NCBI RefSeq assembly: GCF_019925205.1
Contig: NC_083562.1
Location: 13,082,001 to 13,146,000 of the forward strand
Origin: Metopolophium dirhodum
Taxonomy: Eukaryota; Arthropoda; Insecta; Hemiptera; Aphididae
Reading direction: 5' to 3'
DNA length: 64,000 bases
In this document: positions 43,344 to 57,169 of the stretch, one piece after another
How the letters are laid out: each line of letters begins with the position of its first letter
Position numbering within the stretch: position 1 is the first letter of the stretch
Program-made: the position numbers and the translations under genes
Notes under the pieces: generated by a model
The model's input: only the letters and a program-made list of their open reading frames with translations
Told to the model about the DNA's origin: nothing
Databases searched by the model: none

Positions 43344-43469
43344 GACCCCGGAGCAAGGAGCGGGGGCGGCCGACCACCATGTACCACCCACCTATATAAA
43401 TTATGGGCGCGCGGGTGTCAGGGACTTAATAAATTCCACGTGCCTGAGGGTCATGCATATTTGGTTAAG
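43344..43469 (+). CDS. Candidate cassette exon (126 bp), phase-compatible with the gene
   Basis: A GC-rich patch inside the first intron follows an acceptor-like tttttatag and ends with aag|gtattt. It is open in the single phase the gene uses (phase 2 to phase 2) and is a multiple of three, so inclusion would keep the frame. The peptide starts TPEQGAGAADHHVPP and ends LRVMHIWL. Against it: the pyrimidine tract is interrupted by A-rich sequence, the donor is weak, the peptide has no recognisable motif, and the exons either side join naturally without it. It may equally be a GC-rich regulatory patch. Confidence 0.18.
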
Positions 43470-45964
43470 GTATTTCCACCTCGTTAATGCCGAGACGGTG
43501 ACGACAACTAAAACTATACGGTTTAATTCGTAGCGTGTGTATGTGTATGCGTAAAATATAATGTCACTTCACCACGGCTAATGAATATTAACGAGCTATT
43601 TAATTTTTGCAAGTTTTTCCGAAAATGTCTACAGAGCTGAGTAAGTACTATAATTCTATAATACGGTTCCGTACCTAAATATATTTGTACGCCTGCCGAA
43701 TAAGTTATAATAATATAGGTCGCAATTTCACGTATACTGCGGTGATTAAAATACGTATGTGAGGGATGGGGAGTGCTAAAATCATGAGACTGTTAGAGAA
43801 CCACGGGGGTCCTAATAACTGCACCATTCTCTACATATATAACATTAATTAGTTTACAATATTATGTTATGTTACAAGTTATGATAGAAAATAAAAATGA
43901 TGGTAGGTATGCAACATTATAAAGCAAATACAATATTAATATAATACGAAGTTAATATATTTCAAAACATTATGTTAAAATGTCAAACTAGTTATAATTT
44001 TCTTTCACATTTGGCCAAATGTGGGAATAAGATTGCCAAGATAATGTCATCCAACATTCCTATTATTTGTATCGATAAGCAACTCGCTATAATTGGTTAG
44101 AAATAAACGATAAACGATATAGATCCAATAAAAACCACGTACATATACCTACTTATTAAATATCTGTGATGGTATCAGATGAGAAAAATAATTCTTTACT
44201 TTTTGCAATTATTTGGTATGGCTTGGCCGGAAGTGCTAAAAATATTACACTATCGAAACACCTTCCCCTTGTTGCACCAGCTAAGCCGATGGTGTATGGA
44301 CGATTGGAAACGTGAATGAAGCAAAAAATAATAATAAAATCAATACGCACCGTGTTTACAAGACCGCACAAATTACGAGAATAATAATCGCGGCAAAATG
44401 CCCTTTTTTCACCCAACAAAAAAAATGCATAGTGGTAATGTAGGTAGGTATTATAATAATTTTCCATTTAAGTGCGTGTATTTATTTTTCCACTAACGCA
44501 CGATGCACATAATATATAGGTATTGACGCGGTACGTCCTGCATTGTGGTCTCGGTGGTGGAAAGACAGGTGACACAATATTGATTAATATTTAATACACA
44601 AACGAAATGATAAGTCTCACCGTTTAATGGTCGTGCAGAGCATATTATAATATTATTATAACAAGGGTTTGGGTACAATTCTAATACCTAAATTAAACAG
44701 TAAGGACTAAAATCAATTACGTACAATATACCTATGTATACAATGTATTTTATACATACAATTGTACAAATATGAAATAATATTTAATGCGATAGTCGGT
44801 ATGCATCGATTGACGAAGGAAAACACGTCACGACATGTCCGGTGGTGTCCGATGGATACCGCATACCGTGTGACCGTGACTCCTCCGCGATCTCCTCCCG
44901 TTATATAGTTGACGGGAAAACAGGACACTGAGTCCAGTATCGGTTGCTGTGGACTGGACGTGGTTCTAGAGAAAAAAAAATATAGCTATCGGTCGGTGCT
45001 AGACGTCTGATAACGACCGTATCAGTTCCATGGACGTTTCGAACCATTATAATAATATATTGATAATTCCCACCCATGAGAATATTAAACATTTTTCATC
45101 AGGATATTTCGTAAAAGTCATATTTATTGCAAAATCGAAAATTTCGATTGGATTTTTTTTACCTGTTCGTTTGACACCTACTCTTTGAATCGAACTGAAC
45201 ATGAAAATACATTTCTCTCGAGCAACCCTCTCGCACATTCAAACTGTATAGTAATATAATACTTACAGACTAATACAATATTTATGAGTTGATCATATTA
45301 TTATCGACGTTTAGTCGGGTAAAAATGTTATCGCTTTAGTTGGATTTCATCTCAAATAAAAAGTTATATGCTATAAAATATAAATATATTATCATACATA
45401 CCGCAGCGTCAGTTTCGTAAATGGTTTTAAATTATTTATTTGATTAGGTTCTTGGTTCTTGTTAGTTTTTGTTAACTAGCCATTTGATCGTTTGTAAATT
45501 TGATTTAATAGCAACGCACGGCATAAGACATTTTAAATGATTTTTCGATTCAGTGACTACAGCCGTTTGTCTCGGTATTAGATCATGATCATCTAGGTGT
45601 AACCAACCATAATATATGTTGTGTAATATGAAAAACAATCATGTTGTGGTGAAGAGTCCATAATAATATATAAAAGCTTTCGGAAAATTCGGAAAATTAT
45701 ATATTCATTTGTAAAGCTCGCATTGGTGATGTCAGATTTCCTCTAAACTACAGAGGACGTACAAAATACAAATGGAAAAAAGCCACATAATTATTGTCAA
45801 GACAATTTAGATTCTGAATAACGACGAGAGAAATATAAAATAAGTTATTTCCTCTCTGTTTATAACCGATTGGTGTTTGACACCGAAACATAATTAAATT
45901 TTAAATTGAATTCTCCGCCAAGAGAAACAGTGTGAGAGTAACCGTACCTCGTCACTCTGGACCA

Positions 45965-45995
<31 letters not shown>

Positions 45996-46725
45996 TAACA
46001 ACAATATACGTACAAGAGGTATAACTGTACTGTTCAAAATATGCTTTCCTCACAATGTATTATAAATAAATCCGAAAAATTGTTGTATGAGATGTGACAT
46101 TTTTTTTTCGTTGGCCACGTAAATTGAATGAAACTTATAATTTACTACACTAGAAAACCAATCCCGCCGGTTTTTGTGTTAGACGTCTTTGAATATCGCG
46201 TGAAAATAATATTAACAATGCCTCACCACTTGGTACTTTAACCGTCGTATATAATTTATATTGTGTAGTGTGTACCTATTTATATTTTCATACATAGTTA
46301 CATCAATGTTTACCAGTTTATAAGAAATTGTGTTAAATACTTAGTTGGTGTGTGTTAGGTATAAATAAATATTAACAAATTTGTTTTATGCCCAGCAACC
46401 CAGGTACCTCTTATGACATAAACTCTCTTAACACACACTTGATCTGCTTAATTCGCTGGTCTTGTATTTTTTTTTCTGGTTCACCGTCATTATTCTGCTG
46501 GGTGTTAGTTAAATAACTTAATGAAGAAATCTAATAAATAGTATAGTATGCGTGTACACGTATGTGACCACGTATTGAAAAATAAGTTTAGGTACGAAGT
46601 TACGGTTTGCACACGGCAAATAGGAGTGCAATCACAGTAAGTCGATGCACGACATTCTCACGATTTAAGTTAACGGTGTCTTGATTAACCGAACCATCCT
46701 CCCTTTTGCTGCTCACTAATTCATT

Positions 46726-46790
46726 ATCTGTCTCTCTGTCTCTCTGTTTCTCTATTTCTGTCTATGTTTCTCTATATCTGTATCTCTGTC
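46726..46790 (+). repeat. CT-rich microsatellite (tctctgt)n
   Basis: Degenerate tctctgtctctctgtttctc units lie just upstream of the hAT-type MITE. Confidence 0.85.
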
Positions 46791-46804
46791 GCAATGTCAC
46801 TTTC

Positions 46805-46933
46805 CAGTGGCGGATTTAAGGGAGGGCCGTCCGCCCCCCTCCCACCATTAGCCTAGCATTTGAGTTAATAAATTGGGTCGTTTTTAAATATTTGTGTCGT
46901 AAAACCGAAAAAAATTTTCTAGATCCACCACTG
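46805..46933. mobile_element. 129-bp hAT-type MITE with 8-bp target-site duplication
   Basis: Left end CAGTGGCGGATTTAAG; right end CTAGATCCACCACTG, which reversed reads CAGTGGTGGATCTAG, giving imperfect terminal inverted repeats with the CAGTGGCGG start common among hAT elements. The flanks are TCACTTTC (46797-46804) and TCACTTTT (46934-46941), an 8-bp duplication with one mismatch, as hAT transposases make. The body is non-coding. It depends on a transposase encoded elsewhere. Confidence 0.85.
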
Positions 46934-47019
46934 TCACTTTTTTATTAGGACTTACTGAAGTGAGACTAGATTTTAATTGGAAAACTACGTTTGAAGTCCG
47001 ATAAAATTTGAATACAATC

Positions 47020-47768
47020 TAAAAAAAGGTGGATAAGTGGATGTCACTCTGCTGTACAGTAGGTTACAAGTGGGTCACTTTAATGGATGGTGTTAAATTG
47101 GAATTCAATGATATAATATCATTGTATAAGAGAAACGATTCTGAGCGAAAACGGTCAGTCAGCCTATGATATTATTGTGAATAAAGTAATTTATATATAA
47201 CCTATTTACGTGGAGCCTTGTTTTAAATTTTCAATCTTTGGCCATAAAAGTTAAATATTTTATACATTTTTAACTACAAAATAATTAATAAATTATAAAT
47301 TTGATAAATTTTGTCAAAATTTGAACTTTAAATGCTTATAAAAAAAAATTGTGCCTATGTATTTTTAATATTTTTCAACTGCTATTAGAACGATATATCA
47401 GGAGCCTTATATTAAATTTTTCGCGCTTTTCTACCCAACAAATAAAATTTAAATGATATTTATAGGAAAAAAAAACTAAAAAAAAAGAAAACTGACAATG
47501 TCCGTAAACCGCTCAAAAAGAGTCAAAATATTTTTAAAATGTTATGGTGTATAGAAAATGACTACTGGGAAATTTTTACTTTTGACCCCCCAAAGTACCA
47601 ACTAGATTCACTTTCCTATCAGAAAAGTTACTATTGAAGAAAATCCAAGCACTTTTACTGTCCTTAAAGGTGATGACAGACACAAAAATAAAAAAATAAA
47701 AAAATAAAAAAAAAAACACACATCATTGTAAAATCAATACATTCATCGCTTCGCTCAGAACCTAAAAT
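47020..47768 (+). repeat. Most complete copy of the TACAGTAGGT dispersed repeat family
   Basis: Runs from gtggataagtggatgtcact through CTGTACAGTAGGTTACAAG, gattctgagcgaaaacggtc and an AT-rich body to the terminal block cattcatcgcttcgctcaga at about 47765. The motif TTCTGAGCGAA near the 5' side recurs as its reverse complement (TTCGCTCAGAA) at the 3' end, giving an inverted-repeat-like frame around the body. It has lost about 150 bp present in the copy at 720. It starts less than 100 bp after the hAT-type MITE. Non-coding. Confidence 0.82.
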
Positions 47769-48934
47769 ATGGTCTAAATAATATTCAATATAAATCTGAT
47801 GCACATAAATAAATTGTTACGAGATCAATAATCTTACCATTTTCAATGTTACAATAATAATAATATAATAACAATGTAATATAGAATTTGTACTGTCCAA
47901 ATTGCCACTTAGTGATCCGATTTGACTATTCTTCACGTATTATTTATGTAATATAATATATATATATATACATATTTATACACGCAAAACAATAAAGTTG
48001 TGTGGTAATGATGAAGGCTATTTTTCAATGGATATTATTGAAATTAACTTTAAATTTTCAGTATTGAAGTATTAAATACACAAAACCACACAAAATAAAA
48101 TTAATTCTTCCTTCAATGAAAAAACCGCTCAAAATGTTTTTTTATTATTTTGATTAAATCAAACTTTCCAGGTTTGTTAACATTTATTTACAAAATGTGA
48201 ATAAAATAAACATTATGTTATTAATAAAAATATAAAGCTTTCCATTATTTAAAAAATGTGTCTGATTAATTAATATGAAAATTAGGTCTATAATTATTCT
48301 GAATTGCAGATATAACAAAATTATAATAAAAATAAAATAGTAAAAGTGATTCGATAACAGCTATATTATAGTAAATTTTTACAACTTAGAAGTTACATCA
48401 AGAACATTATATTCGAATCGTCAACTTATCACCGTCATATTTTATATCTTTAACAATAGTAAAACTGTTTATTCCTATTTCAACAGTTTTGGTGAGTATT
48501 TGTTTTGTTGACTATAACAATATCATGCATCATAATATGGCGAGGTTTCATCCCACGCCAAACTGTTGTTTGCTAAATATCTTGCAGTTAATGACATATG
48601 ATATCGGAGTATTTGTCACTTTATTTAAAAATGCATAATAGTATCAAACTGTGAATTTCAATATTATTATTATTATTATTTTTTTTTTAATGTAGTTTTG
48701 TCTGAACTACCTACACAGAATCATTTGTAATCTTTAATGTTGTGCCATCACAAATACACAATGTTAATGGATAATACTTCCATTAGATGCTAGAGATGTT
48801 CCGTTTAGTTTTTAGCACACTGCACACAAGCTTTAGGTTTATTAGTGTGTTCAACCGCAATAATGGAAATGAGTTTTGTTTATTTTAACGGGGCATTATT
48901 AATATTAACTAAAGTTGAAAAACACGAGAGAAAA

Positions 48935-49060
48935 AACTGGGAAAATTGCTCTTCTGTACAGTAGGTCAATAGGTGTCGAGTGTATCTTTTCATTGAGTAA
49001 GTTACTGTAATTAATTTATTCGTTTGAATCCAATGAATTTACTTCAGTATGTCAATATAC
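48935..49060 (+). repeat. 5' fragment of the TACAGTAGGT repeat family
   Basis: Contains attgctcttctgtacagtag followed by gagtaagttactgtaattaa and gaatccaatgaat, which align with the start of the long copies. No 3' half is recognised. Confidence 0.58.
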
Positions 49061-50304
49061 AACTAAATAGTTACATTTTACAAATGCAGTATCTCGATTG
49101 TATTTAATTTTGTTGCTTTTTGTTTGAATGCGCTTTAATTTGGCTTTTACTGCATTTCTATTTTGAAGGGAAATAAGGTGCACACATTTAAACAAAATGT
49201 ATGAGATTAACGGAAACATACCTAATTGCAGATCACCGTGTGTATTTTACTGACCGAATAATTATAAATTATAATAGTGATATATCCATTTATTATAGTA
49301 ATATAATCACACAAAGTTGATAAAAAAAAATAATAACATGTCCACTTCAGTATCGTAACTTAACATCAGTGAGTATATGATTACCTATATTATGTACCAA
49401 AAACTACATAGCCCGGAAACTTGTAAACCACTCCGGTCCGGGGCATTAAACACTTATTTTTGTCTATATTAAATTACGTTTTCTTTTTATAGTAAACTAG
49501 TTTATCCTGCACGGCGTGGCGTTGCTCGTGACAAATTAAATAACGCCCATGGATTTATCGACCTGTCTTAAACTCAACTCCGTTAAATGGAAACTACACA
49601 GATTTTTAACATAGTAATTTTGGTGGTTTTAACTAAATATAAAATGCAGGTATAAAATTAAATCCAAACATAGGTAATAACAATTTAATTTTCTGCAACC
49701 AATAGCAACCATATATATATTAAAAAAAAAACAATTTCTTTTTTCGAGAGCCACCAAATCCTTGTGTAAGCCTTTCTTTAAATGTACATTTTGTAAAATA
49801 TTTTCTTAGTACTCCACTGGTGATATGAACGTACCATGAAAATGTCAATCTTTAGCTATCATAGTTTTAGCTGCTTATTGGTTATGAATCAGTCAATCAG
49901 GACTTCGGAGATTGTTCTTAGAGATAATATCAGGAAAGTTTGGAGAGTAGTTTGAACCACGTTCGACAAAATACCAAACACTATATTCAATTCACCACAG
50001 GCGGTTAGCCGTTTTGGTTGAATTAGTTCCATAAACCTATCAGTACTCCGACGCAAATTTTCTCTCGAACAGAGGTACACTAAAACTAAGACAAAAATAT
50101 AGGTATAGGGCCGTATTCTATGTTTGTTAATTTTATAATAATTCTCAAGTAACAGCGTAGTGTTAAACTGTTACATCTCATACATATTAGAATATATGTT
50201 TTAAAATCCGATGAAACTGTTACGACATTATAATCGATCAGTTACATTTACATCGTTGAAGATTTTCACTTTCAGTATAAATACTATAATATAGCATAAC
50301 GTGT
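49061..50304. other. Intronic DNA before the second exon, nothing recognised
   Basis: AT-rich with short chance ORFs only. A - strand ORF at 49889-50080 has no motif and no context. Confidence 0.5.
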
Positions 50305-50380
50305 AAATATACAATAATATTATATACTCTTGAAGCGTTATTAATATACAATAATATTATACACGCTTGAAGCATTATTA
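50305..50380 (+). repeat. Two tandem copies of a 38-bp unit, 150 bp before the second exon
   Basis: The units share aatatacaataatattata and cttgaagc.ttatta and differ at a few positions (actcttgaagcg versus cacgcttgaagca). This is a simple local duplication. Confidence 0.8.
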
Positions 50381-50525
50381 TTTACCGTGTATTTATGTTT
50401 AATGATTAAACATCGGATATTATATCGTTTATTTACTAGTATGACTGCGATTTATCCGTGTCAATTTTCTACCTCCACGCTACTACATTAAAAATAATGT
50501 ATATGTTTCTGTTTGGTTTGTGCAG

Positions 50526-50606
50526 GAGGCGGGACAACTACAACGCCATGCCAATGGAGACGAAACGACGGATAAAACCTTCCTGCGCCGGGATCCTTTA
50601 CTATTG
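50526..50606 (+). CDS. Second coding exon of the same unidentified gene (27 codons)
   Basis: The acceptor is strong (tttctgtttggtttgtgcag) and the donor is ttg|gtaaaa. The exon is 81 bp and phase 2 at both ends. Its first G completes the TG left by the exon at 23094-23204 to give Trp. The peptide begins RRDNYNAMP, continues METKRRIKPS and ends CAGILYY plus a split Trp or Cys codon. The basic stretch KRRIK directly before hydrophobic GILYY resembles the cytosolic edge of a transmembrane helix; this is inference. The matched phase over a 27-kb gap and the joined sequence NMW-RRDNYNAM argue that the two exons are consecutive in one transcript. The family is not recognised. The GC content is clearly higher than in the flanking intron. 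Confidence 0.8.
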
Positions 50607-51848
50607 GTAAAATTTAATTATTTATTGTGCTTCAATATAGTTGTATGTATAGATATATTCTGATACGTGTACTTATTTATCCGATCATACACCACCGATA
50701 CATGTTATTTTGGCCAGCTTCGGCCTTCGATAATAGTGTAAACATGATAAACTATAAATTAAGTTAAAATGTCGTTAATAATATTCAATTTACACAAATA
50801 TAATATTATGCTTCGATCACAGACATAGGTATCTCAATGTTATTTCTATAATGGCATAATAATATTAATTTTGTTGTTTGGTATTGTGTTCGAAAAGTCG
50901 ATTGGCCGCGGCCTCATCCGTTTATCGCAACTTTCTAACGTTTTAATTAAATTAACTCGACCAGACTAAAGTGTATTCAGGCGTAATCCATTTTTGATCT
51001 TTTCTCGAGTTATGAAAATAAAATAAGAAACGCTCCAAATCTAAAATCTTCAAAGCTTCACTACGAAATGTACTTATAAAGTAACATAGCAATATTATTT
51101 CAGACATAGGTAATAATGTTTATTAACTGAAAATAACACAGGGTTTTCCATTGCAATCGTTATGATTTGACGACGTTTCCACTGAAATAATAATGTATCG
51201 ACGTAGTACCTACACCATTAAACATAATAATGGGGATTCAAAAGAAGAAAAAAAATCACTCAAACGAAAAGTTTCAAATAAAATGTTATTATAAAGATAC
51301 AATCGACCCAAAAAACTTTGGAAAAATAGACTTACTGTTACCTGAAGTTACAATGTATGTGTATATAAAATAATACGTATAATATTGTTATTATATAACA
51401 ATCGTGCGTCTGCAGCCACTGAGCCACATGGTATAAATATAACTTATAAGTCTGGATCGATTTGAAACATGACGTATGCGGTGCAGCTTATTTATATATA
51501 ATATATAGGTTAGGTACTTACGTGCACCATAATATCTCCGAAATAATAATATCTGTGGTCGAAATGTCTTCGCGGGAAAAACATCTGTGAACAATAATAT
51601 TTCCAAAGGTCTCAAAATTAATTACACTTTTAATGCATCAATAATACGTTCCTACCTATATATTTGATAATGTTTGGTTTTATATGCTATTTGTCTGTTA
51701 TTTGGAACAATATGTTATCCCCTGCACAAACAACGATTCAATATCAAATTAATTAAATAGGTACAACCTAGCCATTTTAACGCGTGGTCGTAACCGTAGA
51801 ATGTTGTATACGGTGTTTCAGTGAAATATTAAATGACGATAAGATGGT

Positions 51849-51867
51849 GGGGGGGGGGGGGGGGGGG
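51849..51867 (+). repeat. Poly-G run of 19
   Basis: Nineteen consecutive G in AT-rich DNA. Such runs can form G-quadruplexes and are prone to length error in sequencing. Confidence 0.92.
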
Positions 51868-53180
51868 TACGAAAAGATTTTTTTGTAAACTACTTAAATT
51901 TACATGCAAGGCACCAAGTATAATTGTACGTACCTATTAACTTCAGAAAAAATGTATATGTAATATGTATCCAACTATATATTATTCTAGTAACTGCAGA
52001 TGACCTCGAGAAAAAACATATAGAGTAACGATAAAACACGAAAGCGATCAATTGCATCACAGTATTACACATTTTTACACGGCTTTCCGTAAAATATTCA
52101 TTAAGTATTACAAATTTCGTTTATCAATTAAAACCAGTTAATTTTAATGATAAGCTCCTTGGTGGATACAGAACATACATAAGATTATGACACAAACGCA
52201 TAATATTGTATACCTTTATGATTTATGATTGAATAAAAAATGAATACTGTAATGCATGGTGGTACGCAATTTATTATTGTATTATAATACGCATGCGTGA
52301 TGCACCATGCTGTTTAATTCAACAGCATTGACTTTTCATACAATATTTATCGTTTCATGCATTTCCTCGATGATGAAAGACTTGAAAAGTATACTTTTCG
52401 TGTCGAGGCAAAATTAATACAAAAGCGTACGATTCAAATCGAGGTAAATCGCAATGGACCATTTTGTCCTATTATTTACTTATACCAATTGGCGTATTTC
52501 CATTAAATTTCAGCAGATGCAAAACTTTCATTGATCCAATAGTCATAAATACAAATTAAGTCATATTTAAAACCAATCGCGTGCACTATCTCTTTATATT
52601 TGATTACACACAAATATCGAGATAACTCTCAAAGGAATCTGTATCTTACAAACACTATATTATTATAATATGCATGAAAAAATACAATATTAATATTAAA
52701 AAAAAAAGAAAAACTTATTTTATCAGATTGTAGTCAGCTTTAGTCCAAAATATCACAATGACACGGCTATAATTTATAAGTGATAACGTACAATTATTCA
52801 GTTGCGTTATCTTCTACCAAACGAATTCAACAAAACAATAATTAAATATTATAAATATTGAATAGGGTTGCGAAGCTCAGCTTATCATTGCACCTGCTTT
52901 ATAATGAGCCTTGGGGGTGCCATGCCAGTGTTGTGTCGTACATTCACGTGATTATACGCTACTGCTCATACCTATTCACTGTATTCACCGTTGTTATATT
53001 AATACTAATTTGGCGTGCTGCGTACTATGCTGATACAAAGGCAGTTTAATTGCGTATGGTGTTTTTGAAGTTGGCTACATTTGCAAGTAATTACCACAAA
53101 CGAGCATGAAAAGTCACGTTTTAGGCGTAAAACATAGAGGTAATGCACCGTTTGCAATTATTGCTCGGACCCATTTGAAA

Positions 53181-53274
53181 TTATATCAAGTAACACAAAT
53201 TATGATAGTCAAACGTGGCATTTGATATTATTTCAAGTAATACAAATTATGATAATTAAACGTGGTATTTGACA
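53181..53274 (+). repeat. Two tandem copies of a 47-bp unit
   Basis: Copies at 53181-53227 and 53228-53274 share tcaagtaa.acaaattatga and aaacgtgg.atttga and differ at about six positions. It is a non-coding tandem duplication in the second intron. Confidence 0.85.
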
Positions 53275-55904
53275 TTCACGTCCGGCGTATATACTTCAAT
53301 ATTTGTATAGTATAATACGATTTTGTTGACTCCAAAACACCCCATTACTATAGGTAGTGAAATAGTACAAATTATATTATGCTGTTATATTTTATTTGTT
53401 TAAATGATTGAAAATTACACCAGTTTCTGTAGTCGTACAAGTCCGATAAAAAATTTAGAATAATATTAGAACAATATGGATATCTTAATATTTTCGTGTT
53501 TCGACTGATATCCGTGAAACCCGACTTAAATTGGCATCCTGCAGTGGATGTTTTAGACGTGTGTGTTTTCATTAATTGTTCGTACCAATGTCACAGGAAT
53601 CTAATACCATCAAAAAGTTTTACCCCTAGGAGAAAAATTAACCTAGGGCATTTCGACCACCGCTGTTAAACTTTTGGAAACATTTTTCCCGACTTAAAAT
53701 TATAATATGTTATTAATTTCTCCAAGGTAAACATTTCCTGTATACCAGCGACCATTCTTTTTAAAAATAATTTGGGACCGTTGTTTCGGTGTTTTCAGTT
53801 TTGTGAGATTTTTCTTAGGCATTTAAATAAAAAAATAATTCTTGGATACAGGCAGCTATTTCACTATACCACGGTAGTTATTGGTTCGGTATCTAATATC
53901 ATTGATAAAATAAAATATACAACATAATATTATATCATGTGTATTAGTGTATTGTATCAATTGCATTATGTTTTGTGTATTTTAATAATTTAATAATAAT
54001 AATATGACATATTGACATCTGTCGTACGCACATCAGACTCAGTCAATCTTTACACGTCACATACTCGAAACGAGGTATACCTACATACGCACTCGAACCG
54101 TGATGGTTTGACGTGAAATGATTAGACGTTGTACGAGTTGGTATAATATTGTTACTTATTTATTAGTATTATTTTTATATAAGCATTAAATAGTAACTAA
54201 ACCTATGGTGGACGTAATTGGACTTTTACAAAATGCTGATTTTAAATAATTGTGTTTTTCACTCCAGACAATTCGATAAAAATACTCGCTTATATAATAT
54301 AACGTAACGTTAACTATTATTATTATTATTATTACTGTACTACTGTTACAGCAATTTACTCAAAGTTTAATACGTAGAACAAAGAGAGAAACAAATTAAA
54401 ACTATCGAATATTTCTCTATTAAGTTAACGGAAAACGCGCAATTGTGTGGCCTTGCGACAGTTCCTAGAAAGGGATTCATTTAATTTCGAGTCGAGCACC
54501 ACTACCGGACGCAGAGTTGAATAGCTGTATTATTATTGTTATTATTATTATTATTATTATACACAAGCCGATCGTAAAAAAAAAAAGTCATCTACCCGTA
54601 CTATATAACGTCAGACAACGAAATCAGAGTTACGCACAAATGTGTACACTAGTCGAAGGTACCTATCGTACCTAAGGTACACACTCGTATGTATAATACC
54701 GTGCATTTGGCTCATATACGGCCGGAAAACGTGAAAAATCCATCACCTCGTGTATAACACTTGGGTTTGTGAGTATACTCACGAAAATTATCTCAAGCGT
54801 CTACATATGGTGATTAATTTAAAATTGTTTCAAAACGTATAACTACATATAATATTTGTCTACGATTTAATGGTGTAATTAATATTCTTAAAGTTTTTCA
54901 ACGTTTAAAAATGCACTGTTTTTCCTGATACCTATAATATTGACTGGTGTGCGATTGTACGATCAAAAATCACTATGTCTATCAAACTGTCTTGGTAATG
55001 CTCGCACAATGCGGCGTCCGGTAACAGGTAGGTAAACGCGTGCTCTTCTATGGCATACCTATATATATACGACCAACTCTGTACGAAATGATGTGACTCT
55101 GTTTGGTGAATCACCCAGCGCACATCGTTCTTCGCGTATGTGTTTAAAAAAAAAAAAATTGTTTACTTATTAATATTGTTCAATATAAATTGAGTATTTA
55201 TATTTATACGTAATATTGATGACAATAAGAGCGGATCTATTTTATTTTCCATTTACCTTAAACGCGTATGATGTGTTTTGATAGACATGGTATACGTGGT
55301 CTGAAAGTCTGCAACGTTCTATATTGCAAAGTTGTACACGAAGTTTAATGGCATATTATTATGTGTTTGGGAGCGTTTGTAGATGCCTTCCGTTCCGGAA
55401 CTATTTTCGTCGATAAAAACAACGATTGCCGCCATTTCGTCAATTAGACTACTGAGCCCTATGTACTATTATATATTATATATATATATATACAGTAACA
55501 ATAGATTACTTTTACGACTGGATATGTCCGTTCAAATAGAAATGCGTGACCGGTCGATTCAGAAAGGACCAGAACTATATAACGAGTATATGTTTGTAGT
55601 TCGTTGTATTATACACTGCGTACCTACAGCAATTTATTTTCCCGTGAGTCTCGCGGACAATCGTTTATTTGTGAAAGTCTCGGGTTTACGATGATTATAC
55701 GTTATATTATGCAGAATATTAAGCTTAGGGTAGTTTTCCATATTGCGTTTTCACCATTCATATTGTCATAGTGAACATAATGAATTTATAAGCATTAAAT
55801 ATGACTGTGTGATGTTTCCCAGAAGATTAAAAAGTAGGTATGAGTTTATCGATGCGTAACATTTTCAATGCACTCGCTTTGCAAAATAAAAAAATAATAA
55901 TAAA

Positions 55905-56110
55905 CTTAGGAAGTATCTCTGCTGTTAGTAGGTTTTTACCTCTTTTTTGAATATATGTAACTGTAATAGTGTAAAGGATGTGTTAGATTTTAATATTTTA
56001 TAAATAATTTCTTACAAAAATGATTCTGAGTAGAGACGGTCCGTCACCCTATTCAAAGATATTTTATAATCAGTTTATCATATTAATATAAGTTTTTTAT
56101 TTTTCAATAA
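55905..56110 (+). repeat. Diverged 5' fragment of the TACAGTAGGT repeat family
   Basis: Contains gtatctctgctgttagtagg, tgtaactgtaatagtgtaaa and aatgattctgagtagagacg in the family order. It is truncated after this point. Confidence 0.52.
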
Positions 56111-57169
56111 CTATATACTACATAATATTATAATACCGACATACCGTATAAGGGTGCACCTTATCACATGTGATAGGTTCATTTTATAAATGGCTTAACA
56201 TTTATCCATATATTTTGAATAGTTCATTCTGTGTAATAATTAGTAATATACCTAGTAATATACATAGTACCTAGTAGCAAAAATATTCAAGTCACTACGA
56301 ATAATATACTTTTATTTACAACACAATAACTATAAATTCTTTATTTTTTTATTGAATATCCAATTTTGTTGAAATTTGAACTTTTTTTTTTATTATTATT
56401 GAAGTAATCTACAATCTATACATGATCATGGTATAATAAATAAGTTTGTTGAGTGACGAGTAAGAATGATATGATAATAGGATTAGGGTAGGTACCCAGT
56501 GGTAACACCCTATAAATTTAAAAATGTATATGGTGTTATTAAATGGTGTATTTAATATAATATTAAAATGTCTATAAGTAAAAATTGTTTCTGTGTATTT
56601 TGGGTATTTGTAGGTTGCTACAACTAAAACATATGAGAAACCTTGTATTAAATTATCAAGCTTTTTACTTACAGGTAAAAATTTGATCATACATAAACCG
56701 TAAAAACAAAACAAAATCTAACATTTAAACCATCTATAAATAGCACAAAAAGAGTAAAAATATAACAAGATGTATTTCATGTCTAAAAAAAATAAATATA
56801 AATATTTGGTGTTAAGTTCAAGTCTTTAAGGCGGTTGAAAGTGGACCGTTTTTTAGGGGTTGAGTATAGGCAATATGTTATATTCATTGAGAATTGCTGT
56901 GTGAGTGTGTGTGTAATAACTGATCATTGGTGTGCGTTAGTTCCCCGAACGCGTAATTATTTCGTTTTATCAGTAAACAGTTCAACAATAATTTTATTAC
57001 CGTCACACCGCGCATTGTGTTGACAAAACAGGTAGGTAAATACAACATCGTACTTACATAAAGTATAATGTACCTAGTTCATAGTTTTATCAAAAACATA
57101 ATCATTATAAATTATATATTGACAACAGTAAGTCTTTAAAAAAACAATTGCTTGTATTATATTATATTG

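Larger units (their letters stand above)
23205..50525 (+). other. Large intron (about 27.3 kb) of the unidentified gene
   Basis: Bounded by gtaagt at 23205 and gtttggtttgtgcag ending at 50525. It holds the E-box cluster near 30.2 kb, the LINE/SINE-type repeat at 32.18 kb, half-copies of the TACAGTAGGT repeat near 33 kb, the palindrome at 39.5 kb, a candidate cassette exon at 43.3 kb, the hAT-type MITE at 46.8 kb and a long TACAGTAGGT copy at 47.0 kb. Between these, 23.9-29.9, 34.1-39.5, 39.6-43.2 and 43.5-46.7 kb show only AT-rich unique sequence, microsatellites and short chance ORFs. Confidence 0.72.

Noticed and set aside
55383..55694. 103-codon + ORF starting with MPSVPELFSS
   Set aside because: It is interrupted by an (AT)n-derived Tyr/Ile run, has no motif and no splice or promoter context, so it is probably chance.
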